Assembly (NCBI RefSeq): GCF_014529935.1
Contig: NZ_JACVFC010000006.1
Span: 186,001-250,000, forward strand
DNA from: Chitinophaga qingshengii
GTDB lineage: Bacteria; Bacteroidota; Bacteroidia; Chitinophagales; Chitinophagaceae
DNA length: 64,000 bases
Reading direction: 5' to 3'
Shown one piece after another: positions 8,647 through 15,567 of the stretch; within the stretch, counting starts at the first letter, position 1, and each line of letters opens with the position of its first letter. Below the pieces are notes generated by a model. It ran no database searches. It saw only the letters and a program-made list of their open reading frames with translations, and had not been told where the DNA came from. A program made the position numbers and the translations under genes.

Positions 8647-9447
8647 CTTCGACGGTGCTACGCCATACATCTTTTTAAATGCAAATGAAAAATGCGACAG
8701 GTCTTCAAAGCCTGTTTCCAGATACACATCTGAAGGCATTCTGCCCTTTTCCCTGATGAGATAATGCGCTTCCTGCAGCCGTCTTTGCAGTAACCAGCGG
8801 CTGGGAGAAGTATGGAAGATATGTTCAAAGTCACGCTTAAAAGTAGCCAGACTCCGGCCTGTGAGGTAAGCGAATCTTTTTAATTGTACATTAAAATGAA
8901 AGTTCCTGTTCATAAACTCTTCCAGGTCGATCTTGCCTGGTTCCCTGAAATCGAATAATATTTCTTTCAGTTCAGGCTGTGACTGTAACAGGATCATAAT
9001 AGCCTCCCGTTGTTTTAAGCGTTGCAGCTCCTGATGAATTACCTGGCCTTCCTCTACATAGGGCAACAACGACATCATAAAACTTTTGCTTAGTGGATGA
9101 TCCTTGAGTTTGATTACATTGTTGCCGTCCGGTACGCCCGACGTTTCTGCCTTGTAGCCATATTCCAGGCTAAAGTTTTTCAGCACGTCCTGATCCAGGT
9201 AGATGGATAAGGTTTGAAACGGGCCATTTTCCGGCGGTTCCTTTAAGAATTTAATCAGCTGATTTCGCCGGATAAGCCGGAGATCACCTTCATTAAAAAC
9301 AAAAGTTTTATCGGCATTATCAATCGTGAGCCGTCCTGCCAGCTGATAGCTGAGTACATGCTCAGGCACAAACTGTTCTCCATCCCTGCTGTTTTTATAA
9401 TAACAGGAGTAGGTGATACCCGAAGGATTTATTTTATGATCAGCCAT
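8635..9447 (-). CDS. AraC-family transcriptional regulator
   Basis: 270 residues using the ATG at 9445-9447; the longer frame to 9570 would run through a terminator hairpin and is rejected. The N-terminal part (1-150) is a cupin-like sensor, and the C-terminal AraC domain (about 165-268) carries FAYLTGRSLATFKRDFEHIF and the second helix-turn-helix ending DLSHFSFAFKKMYGVAPS. It follows the SDR gene on the same strand but is separated from it by a terminator, so it is probably transcribed alone. Confidence 0.9.
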   Translation of the reverse strand: MADHKINPSGITYSCYYKNSRDGEQFVPEHVLSYQLAGRLTIDNADKTFVFNEGDLRLIRRNQLIKFLKEPPENGPFQTLSIYLDQDVLKNFSLEYGYKAETSGVPDGNNVIKLKDHPLSKSFMMSLLPYVEEGQVIHQELQRLKQREAIMILLQSQPELKEILFDFREPGKIDLEEFMNRNFHFNVQLKRFAYLTGRSLATFKRDFEHIFHTSPSRWLLQRRLQEAHYLIREKGRMPSDVYLETGFEDLSHFSFAFKKMYGVAPSKLAG

Positions 9448-9464
9448 TATTAAAATTACAAAAA

Positions 9465-9490
9465 GCAGACGGCATGTTTTATACCGTCTG
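9465..9490 (-). terminator. Intrinsic terminator after SDR gene
   Basis: CAGACGG / CCGTCTG stem with an 11-base loop, followed on the minus strand by CTTTTTG. It lies 10 bases beyond the SDR stop. Confidence 0.7.
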
Positions 9491-9499
9491 TTATATGGG

Positions 9500-10387
9500 T
9501 TATTTTCCTTTGATGATATTAGCCAGCCATTCTCCCTGCGCAGTTTCCGAAAAAGAAGAAGTTTCTTCATAATCGGTGGACAGGCTCACGGGCAGCCATT
9601 CTTCCATCTCTGTTTGCCGGGCTTTGTTTGCTTTTTGCAGCAGGCTGATCGCTTCACTGCCCAGTACGAGGTGAACTGGCGGAGCAGGATGTTGTACCAG
9701 CGCCACCATGGCTTTGGCCGCTTTATTCGCATCCCCCACCGGAACAAAACTACCGGACTGGAAAAAGCGCGTCCGTTGATTGACGACGTCATATCCTTCG
9801 ATTTCAGGAGCATACGTCATAGATGCACCGGCCCAGTCGGTACGGAAACCACCTGGCTCTATACTGGTAACAAAGATGCCCAGCGGTTGCACTTCATTGG
9901 CCAACGCTTCGGCGAAACCACTTAATCCAAATTTAGCAGCCTGGTACATGGACAAACCAGCCGTGCCTACCCTGCCGCCGATAGAGCTGATCTGCAGTAT
10001 CCGGCCGCCGCCTTGCCTGCGCATGTAGGGCAGTACTGCGCGGGTAATTTCAATCGGAGCATAGAAGTTTGTCTCCAGTTGACTGCGGACCTGTTCACCC
10101 GTATACGCTTCCGCCGCGCCGATGATACCAAATCCGGCATTATTAACCAGTACATCGATACGACCGAAATGTTGTACCGCTTTCGCAATGGCTTGTGGAA
10201 CGTTTTTATAGTCGGTTACATCCAGCGCCAGCGGCCATATCTGGTCCCCGTACCGGTCCACCAGATCCTCCAATTGCCGGATATTACGTGCGGTAGCAAC
10301 TACTTTATCGCCGGTTTGTAATACGGCTTCCGTGAGGCTGCGTCCCAATCCCCGGGAGCTGCCGGTAATAAACCATACCTTTTCCAT
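9500..10387 (-). CDS. Short-chain dehydrogenase/reductase (SDR)
   Basis: 295-residue NAD(P)-dependent oxidoreductase with classical SDR motifs: cofactor loop TGSSRGLG (about 8-15), NNAGFG (about 85-90), catalytic Ser in QISSIGG and the YQAAK dyad (about 153-157). Arg after the Gly-rich Ser-Ser suggests NADP(H). The C-terminal region fits the group often annotated as SDR family oxidoreductase next to AraC regulators. Substrate unknown. Confidence 0.93.
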   Translation of the reverse strand: MEKVWFITGSSRGLGRSLTEAVLQTGDKVVATARNIRQLEDLVDRYGDQIWPLALDVTDYKNVPQAIAKAVQHFGRIDVLVNNAGFGIIGAAEAYTGEQVRSQLETNFYAPIEITRAVLPYMRRQGGGRILQISSIGGRVGTAGLSMYQAAKFGLSGFAEALANEVQPLGIFVTSIEPGGFRTDWAGASMTYAPEIEGYDVVNQRTRFFQSGSFVPVGDANKAAKAMVALVQHPAPPVHLVLGSEAISLLQKANKARQTEMEEWLPVSLSTDYEETSSFSETAQGEWLANIIKGK

Positions 10388-10411
10388 TTTTGCTGTTTTT
10401 TATTGTTGGAT

Positions 10412-10419
10412 CAAAGGTA
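10412..10419 (-). promoter_or_regulatory. -7 promoter element of SDR gene
   Basis: TACCTTTG on the minus strand, 24 bases before the SDR ATG, matches the Bacteroidota consensus. Confidence 0.5.
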
Positions 10420-10484
10420 CGATGGGGCCAGCCCCGTGGCTTTGTTGAACGGCTCAAAGATGGTTTGTTGAAAAGCTCATGCGG

Positions 10485-11171
10485 TTAAGGCTTTACATAG
10501 TACGAATCCACTGCTTCCTGTCCGGTGTAATTAGGACCGGCTTTATCATCTGCGCCCTGATATATTACTGCAAATGTGATATCCCGTGTTCCTTTACACG
10601 AGATCAGTTTTCGCCGGCTGTTGTAAGAGATATCGTTTTCGGAGAATATTTTTTTCAGATAATGATGCCGGGGATCACCTTCTATACGAATACTTTTCAA
10701 GTCAAGATTAGCTACCCACAGGCCTTGCGAACTAACGGACCGGAGGGCCGCAGCCAGTAGACTGAGTTTATCTCCCACATAATGCAGTCCATGGATACAG
10801 GTTATCAGGTCGTATCGTTCTTCGCCGGTCCATCCATCCAGCGATCGGGTTTCAAACTGCACACATGTGATATCAGCAGGAATAGCCTGATACTGATCTA
10901 CCAGGTCAATGCCTTTCAGGTGCACATACTGCTGCTGGTGCCGGGCTTCCACGGTCCGGGCATATTGTAATAAAGCATTGCCTTCACCGCAGCAAAGGTC
11001 CAGCCATTTCACCTGGCCGGATTCCTGTAAGCATGCATTCAGGTAGGTTTCCGGCTTGAAATGAAGTTCTTTTTCGTAACTATTGATCCCACTGGCCTGT
11101 CGTTTCCGATTCATGCGGTTGTTGGCCACTACCGGTGACCACCGTAGCGCTGAGGATGATAATAATTTCAT
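10485..11171 (-). CDS. SAM-dependent methyltransferase
   Basis: 228 residues from the ATG at 11171; a TTG at 11198 would add nine. SAM motif I is WLDLCCGEGNALLQYA, followed by GIDLVD and DLITCIHGLHYVGD. It lies 30 bases after the stop of the fic gene on the same strand, so the two are probably co-transcribed. The target is unknown. The C-terminal segment NYTGQEAVDSYYVKP looks unusual for the family. Confidence 0.85.
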   Translation of the reverse strand: MKLLSSSALRWSPVVANNRMNRKRQASGINSYEKELHFKPETYLNACLQESGQVKWLDLCCGEGNALLQYARTVEARHQQQYVHLKGIDLVDQYQAIPADITCVQFETRSLDGWTGEERYDLITCIHGLHYVGDKLSLLAAALRSVSSQGLWVANLDLKSIRIEGDPRHHYLKKIFSENDISYNSRRKLISCKGTRDITFAVIYQGADDKAGPNYTGQEAVDSYYVKP

Positions 11172-11201
11172 GTGTTTGGCAATTGCTTTTATCTCCAAAT
11201 A

Positions 11202-12314
11202 TCAGGGTATTTCATCTTCTCTGAGGATGTAACTGGTACTGCGGCCACCGGCTGGTTCTTTAACAAGCAGGCCACGTTCCATCAGGTCCTGAATATCCCT
11301 TGAAGCTGTATCCTGTGATGTTTTAGTGATGAGCGCCCATTTAGCAGAGGTTAATTTCCCATGAAAGCCATCCAGTAGTTTATTCAACATGAGCCGCTGG
11401 CGATCATTGATTGATTGCGCTACAGGGTTCGCCCAAAACGTAGCTTTCCTGATTACTGCTGCCAACAGGCAATCAGAAGCAATGATAGCACGATTCAGGC
11501 AACCCAGGAACCATTCCAGCCAACTGGTGATATCTAATGTATCTTTTTGTGTTTTTTCAAGGATATTATAATAATCGTTCCGTTCTATCCGTATTTGTGC
11601 AGACATGCTGTAAAAGCGTTGCCGGTTTTGATCTGCCCGCGCCAGCTGCATATCTGTAAGCGCGCGCGCAATACGACCATTACCGTCATCAAAAGGATGA
11701 ATCGTCACAAACCACAGGTGAATAATCGCCGCTTTGATAACCGGATCTATCTTATCGACCGTATTAAACCAATGAATAAGCCGTTGCATTTCTGTTTCCA
11801 GTACCTCGGCATCAGGCGCCTGAAAATGTACACGTTCCCTGCCCATGCCTCCGGAAACCACCTGCATAGGATCATCTTTGGTGTTGTTCCGCCAGGCAGC
11901 CACCACAATTTTGTGCATACCGCTGCGTCCCGTGGGAAACAAAGAAGCATGCCACCCAAAAAGACGTTCATCTGATAACGGCTCCATAAAACGCTGGGTG
12001 GCGTCCAACATCATCTCCACTACGCCTTCCACATCCCTGTCTGCCGGAATCAAACCAGCCACTTCTATACCAAGGCGGCGGGCCACAGAGGAGCGTACCT
12101 GATCCTGATCCAATATCTCCCCTTCTATTTCACTTGACTTCAACACATCTGTTGTCAATGTTTGCAAAGTAGCTTCCTCTTGCAAAGGAAATCCCCAATT
12201 CTCCATTTTGCCCAATAACCGACCCCGACGATGGTGAACTTCTGCCAATAAGGCTGCTATTTGCTCAGCCTCCCATTTAAAATCGGGCCATTGCCTTCGC
12301 TGGTAGATGTACAT
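11202..12314 (-). CDS. Fic-family protein with DUF4172 N-terminus
   Basis: About 370 residues from the ATG at 12314; a start at 12377 would place the ATG inside a palindrome. The order is an N-terminal DUF4172 domain (YIYQRRQWPDFKWE start), then an inhibitory helix SSEIEG matching the class II Fic motif (S/T)xxxE(G/N), then the Fic core with the complete catalytic motif HPFDDGNGRIAR, then a C-terminal winged helix (SAKWALITKTSQDTASRDIQ). Fic enzymes transfer AMP to hydroxyl side chains; the inhibitory Glu suggests a self-restrained enzyme. Possible autoregulation is supported by the repeated TCCGCA palindrome upstream. Confidence 0.93.
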   Translation of the reverse strand: MYIYQRRQWPDFKWEAEQIAALLAEVHHRRGRLLGKMENWGFPLQEEATLQTLTTDVLKSSEIEGEILDQDQVRSSVARRLGIEVAGLIPADRDVEGVVEMMLDATQRFMEPLSDERLFGWHASLFPTGRSGMHKIVVAAWRNNTKDDPMQVVSGGMGRERVHFQAPDAEVLETEMQRLIHWFNTVDKIDPVIKAAIIHLWFVTIHPFDDGNGRIARALTDMQLARADQNRQRFYSMSAQIRIERNDYYNILEKTQKDTLDITSWLEWFLGCLNRAIIASDCLLAAVIRKATFWANPVAQSINDRQRLMLNKLLDGFHGKLTSAKWALITKTSQDTASRDIQDLMERGLLVKEPAGGRSTSYILREDEIP

Positions 12315-12366
12315 GATACCTGTCTTTTTATATGAAAAGTAATTCTTTTTGTCATTTTCACCAATT

Positions 12367-12410
12367 ATTCTCCGCATTTTTTGCGGAGAATAACACTCTT
12401 ATGCTCCGCA
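12367..12410. promoter_or_regulatory. Operator-like palindrome plus half-site before fic
   Basis: ATTCTCCGCA - TTTTT - TGCGGAGAAT (12367-12391) is a perfect 10-base dyad, and a third half-site TGCTCCGCA follows at 12402-12410. It lies 53 bases upstream of the Fic start, where the protein's own winged helix could bind. Confidence 0.6.
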
Positions 12411-12496
12411 TTGCAAAAACGAGGTAAACAGTAACTCCCGCCAATTAGCCATACAAAAAAGTGACTTTTTGCAGCTTTTTTCCTGAAAACGATCAG

Positions 12497-12526
12497 TTCA
12501 CCCCACGCCCGGGCAAACTACCTTTG
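12497..12526 (+). promoter_or_regulatory. Promoter of methyltransferase at 12534
   Basis: TTCA at 12497 and TACCTTTG at 12519-12526, 18 bases apart, fit a Bacteroidota promoter. The ATG begins only 7 bases after the -7 box, so the transcript should be leaderless or nearly so. Confidence 0.6.
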
Positions 12527-12533
12527 CAGCCAC

Positions 12534-13133
12534 ATGGAAGAAACAACGGTCAACCCGACGTGGTACGTAAATGATGCAGCCTTTGACTGGCTGTACCCTC
12601 AGCGCATTCAGCAATTATCCAGACGGCACTGGACACCGGTGGAAGTAGCCCGCAAAGCAGCGCGGTTCCTGGCTGCCGGTATTGGCGACCGTATCCTTGA
12701 CGTAGGCAGCGGCGTAGGCAAATTCTGCCTGATCGGCGGTCATCATTATCCGGAAAGTGTATTCTACGGCGTAGAACAACGGAAAGAGCTGCATAATTTT
12801 GCCCGCTCCGCCCAAAGGCTGACCGGCGTTGAAAACGTACAATTTATTCATGGGAACATCACCCAGGTAGATTTTGACGATTTCGATCATTTTTATTTCT
12901 ACAACGCATTTTTCGAGAACCTGGCCGAAGATGGCCATATAGACCAGGACCTGGAATATTCTTCCAGCCTGTACCATTACTACTGCCGGCAGGTGTTTCA
13001 GGGTCTTGCCCATAAACCCGGCGGCACCCGTGTAGTCACCTTTCACAGCCTGGAAGATGAATTACCGCCCACTTACCAGCTGGTAGATGCCAGCGTGGAT
13101 TTCCTGCTCAAAATGTGGGTAAAACGATCTTAA
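12534..13133 (+). CDS. Class I SAM-dependent methyltransferase
   Basis: 199 residues with SAM motif I ILDVGSGVGKFCLIGG (about 54-69), motif II FYGVEQR and a YFYNAFFENL segment in the catalytic position. The N-terminal DWLYPQRIQQLSRRHWTP is characteristic of a small group of methyltransferases I cannot link to a substrate. The start is fixed by the lack of another in-frame ATG and by the promoter box directly upstream. Two small genes follow closely on the same strand. Confidence 0.87.
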   Translation: MEETTVNPTWYVNDAAFDWLYPQRIQQLSRRHWTPVEVARKAARFLAAGIGDRILDVGSGVGKFCLIGGHHYPESVFYGVEQRKELHNFARSAQRLTGVENVQFIHGNITQVDFDDFDHFYFYNAFFENLAEDGHIDQDLEYSSSLYHYYCRQVFQGLAHKPGGTRVVTFHSLEDELPPTYQLVDASVDFLLKMWVKRS

Positions 13134-13144
13134 AAAACAGTACC

Positions 13145-13363
13145 ATGATAATAGCGAAACAATTAACAGGCATTATTGAATCATTACAACAGGCCACCAA
13201 CAGACAACAGGTAAGCCATATTATCGACGGTATCAGCGGAGAAGACACCGTTCAATTGAAGACATGGCTGGAAAGCCAGTCCCCGCTGGAATGGAACAGC
13301 ACTCAATGGGACAGCTTCCGCTATGCGCTGATCTGTCTCCGGAAATGCCCGGAACTGCTGTAA
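13145..13363 (+). CDS. Small conserved-looking protein, unknown function
   Basis: 72 residues from the ATG at 13145, 11 bases after the methyltransferase stop. Mostly helical with no signal peptide or membrane span; WNSTQWDSFRYALICLRKCP near the C-terminus carries two Cys. Its codon use matches the neighbours and the tight spacing argues for a real operon member. I do not recognise the family. Confidence 0.6.
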   Translation: MIIAKQLTGIIESLQQATNRQQVSHIIDGISGEDTVQLKTWLESQSPLEWNSTQWDSFRYALICLRKCPELL

Positions 13364-13378
13364 AAGGAACCCTTACCC

Positions 13379-14110
13379 ATGTTACGCCACCTCGGAAGAA
13401 AAAGAAACTATAAACATAACCTGCGCCTCGCGGTATTACTATGTTTTACCGCGGGGATGGTGAATGCGGCGGGGCTTTTCGCCTTCACGGTACTCACCAC
13501 CAATGTAACCGGTCACGCTGCGCTGCTGGCGCACAAACTGGCTACGGGCGATTTCCGGGCCGCCCGCATGGTGGGGTTATGGTTATTGCTTTTCCTGGCA
13601 GGCGCATTTTTTTCGAGTATTTTTTCCGGCAGAACAGGCCGTTTCGGGCGATGGGGTTATGTGGTACCCATTTTTTGCGAGATGGTCATCCTGCTGCTGG
13701 TAGGCTTCTTCGGGCCTACCTACGACCAAAGTATTCTCAAAACAGAATACTTTGCCGGCAGCCTCCTATTTGCCATGGGCATGCAGAACGCACTGGTGTC
13801 CACTATTTCGGGGTATGTAGTACGTACCACCCACCTCACCGGGATGTTCACCGATCTGGGCATCGATCTGCATACCTGGTTATTCACACCCGATCATCGT
13901 ACCACCGATATCCGCAAAAAAATTATCCTCCGGCTGGTGATCATTGTCTTCTTCCTGGCTGGCGGTATTGCGGGCGGGTATGCCTTTCTGAAACTGTCCT
14001 ATGCTACTTTTTACCTGCCGGCGGCGGTGTTGGTCATAGCGCTGTTTTACGATCTTTTCCGTATACGGCTCCGGAAGATGGTTCACCGTATCAGTATTAC
14101 TCAGGTATAA
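13379..14110 (+). CDS. DUF1275 (YoaK-like) membrane protein
   Basis: 243 residues with about six membrane spans. The first span reads FTAGMVNAAGLFAF and is followed by TNVTGHAALLAHKLATGDF, the signature of DUF1275. A later VVRTTHLTGMFTDLGIDL repeats the same pattern, as expected for this family. Function unknown; probably a small-molecule permease-like protein. An AAGGA lies upstream of the ATG. The last 10 bases overlap the end of the convergent Crp-type gene. Confidence 0.88.
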   Translation: MLRHLGRKRNYKHNLRLAVLLCFTAGMVNAAGLFAFTVLTTNVTGHAALLAHKLATGDFRAARMVGLWLLLFLAGAFFSSIFSGRTGRFGRWGYVVPIFCEMVILLLVGFFGPTYDQSILKTEYFAGSLLFAMGMQNALVSTISGYVVRTTHLTGMFTDLGIDLHTWLFTPDHRTTDIRKKIILRLVIIVFFLAGGIAGGYAFLKLSYATFYLPAAVLVIALFYDLFRIRLRKMVHRISITQV

Positions 14111-14793
14111 CTGGCAATAGCCATTAGTTTATCCACATCACGGATAATGATTTTACGGCCCCGGGTCTCCACCAGGCCTTCATCCCGGAAGACTGCTAAC
14201 GCGCGGATTACGTTTTCCCGGGCTGTTCCTACCAGATTGGCCAGGTCTTCCCGGTTGAGGTTGATCGCATCTTCCCCTTTGATTTTAAACTTTTCCCTAA
14301 CAATCAGGAGTTGTAATGCCAGGCGCTCGCGAACGGTTTTTTGGGCAAACATGGTGAGATTGTTGACCAGTACCGCGTATTCATGGCTGAGTGTAGTCAG
14401 CAGCCGGTTGGTGAGTATAGGAGAATGATCCAGGGCAGCGAGAAAATCATCTTTAGGGATAAAAGCGATGGTACTCTCTTCCAATGCTGCGGCCGTATCG
14501 GGATACCGTTCTTCCGAGAGCAGGGCATGATAACCCACCAGTTCACCGGTACGGGCGAGGTTCACGATCTGCTCCCGTCCCTCTTTATCAGCCTTAAACT
14601 TCTTCACTTTACCACTGACAATATAGAATATGCCGGCAGGGAAAGCTCCCTCCCGGAAAAGGATTTCCTGTGGTGCGTATGTCCGCTTGCGCTGATGGGC
14701 AGTCAGCCGGTCGTACACTTCCTGCGGAAGATCTGCCAACACCGATTCACTGCTGAAATCCCACTGATCTATCGGGAATATGCCTTTGCTCAT
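14101..14793 (-). CDS. Crp/Fnr-family regulator (paralog 1)
   Basis: 230 residues: cyclic-nucleotide-binding domain (about 25-140, GKVKKFKADKEGREQIVNLA), dimer helix and C-terminal helix-turn-helix (about 175-225, NREDLANLVGTARENVIRAL). No N-terminal Fnr Cys cluster is present, so oxygen sensing by an iron-sulfur cluster is unlikely. It is divergent from and clearly paralogous to 14841-15563: both open with FPID-W-F, both have GELVGYHA and SIAFIPKDDFL-style segments. Together with the next gene it is probably a tandem-duplicated regulator pair. Confidence 0.92.
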   Translation of the reverse strand: MSKGIFPIDQWDFSSESVLADLPQEVYDRLTAHQRKRTYAPQEILFREGAFPAGIFYIVSGKVKKFKADKEGREQIVNLARTGELVGYHALLSEERYPDTAAALEESTIAFIPKDDFLAALDHSPILTNRLLTTLSHEYAVLVNNLTMFAQKTVRERLALQLLIVREKFKIKGEDAINLNREDLANLVGTARENVIRALAVFRDEGLVETRGRKIIIRDVDKLMAIASYT

Positions 14794-14825
14794 TGCGCCA
14801 AAACTAGCATTTTAAAATTTAAATT

Positions 14826-14833
14826 TACCTTTG
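14826..14833 (+). promoter_or_regulatory. -7 element immediately before the 14841 ATG
   Basis: TACCTTTG ends 7 bases before the ATG, the same spacing as at 12519-12534. A leaderless transcript is predicted. Confidence 0.5.
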
Positions 14834-14840
14834 ACCTGCT

Positions 14841-15563
14841 ATGAGTTTAGCTGGCCTGTTTCCCATCGATAAATGGAATTTCCAGTCCCGGTCCGTACTA
14901 AGTAACCTGCCGGACGAAGAATACACTGCCCTCACCTCGCTGATGACCATCCAGCGGTACAACAAGGGAGAAGTGATATTCCGCGAAGGCGCACCCGCCT
15001 TTGGCATTTATTACATTCTGAAAGGGAAGGTAAAAAAATACCGGGCCGACAAAGATGGCGGAGAACAGATTATTTATGTGGCCAATACCGGTGAACTGGT
15101 GGGCTATCACGCCATCCTGGCCAATGGGCGCTATCCCGATTCTGCCGCTACGCTGGAAGAGAGTTCCATCGCTTTTATCCCTAAAGATGATTTTCTGCTG
15201 CTATTGAACCGTTCCGCTGTGCTGGCACGACGGCTGCTTAAAACGCTGAGTCATGAATTTACCGTGCTGACCAACGGCATCTCTGCCTTTACACAACGGT
15301 CTGTGCAAGAGCGATTAGCTATCACCCTCATTGTTTTACGGGAGAAGTATAAAGACGAAGCCCCTTCCGGCCAAAACATACAGATCCGGATACCTCGTGC
15401 CGACCTGGCCAATATGGTGGGTACCGGTATTGAAAATGTGACCCGCTTTTTATCTGCCTTCAAACAAGCCGGCGTACTCACGATATCCGGTAAAAACATC
15501 TGTATTACCGACGTTAAAAAACTGGTGGAGATCTCCGGTTGCGGCGAGCCGTTGCACCCATAA
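14841..15563 (+). CDS. Crp/Fnr-family regulator (paralog 2)
   Basis: 240 residues, head-to-head with the paralog at 14101-14793, sharing a 47-base intergenic region. Cyclic-nucleotide domain about 25-140 (ILKGKVKKYRADKDGGEQII), helix-turn-helix about 180-230 (PRADLANMVGTGIENVTRFL). Shared opening FPIDKWNFQSRSVL versus FPIDQWDFSSESVL marks the duplication. No cysteine cluster. The shared promoter region suggests mutual or auto-regulation. Ends 5 bases before the convergent heparinase stop. Confidence 0.92.
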   Translation: MSLAGLFPIDKWNFQSRSVLSNLPDEEYTALTSLMTIQRYNKGEVIFREGAPAFGIYYILKGKVKKYRADKDGGEQIIYVANTGELVGYHAILANGRYPDSAATLEESSIAFIPKDDFLLLLNRSAVLARRLLKTLSHEFTVLTNGISAFTQRSVQERLAITLIVLREKYKDEAPSGQNIQIRIPRADLANMVGTGIENVTRFLSAFKQAGVLTISGKNICITDVKKLVEISGCGEPLHP

Positions 15564-15567
15564 CGCC

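Noticed and set aside
9448..9570. Longer N-terminus for the AraC regulator
   Set aside because: The extension runs through a terminator hairpin and the end of the SDR gene, and is Arg/Lys-rich without family match.
13441..14127. 228-codon frame overlapping the DUF1275 gene
   Set aside because: Out-of-frame shadow; rich in Arg, His and Gly and not membrane-like, while the overlapping frame matches DUF1275.
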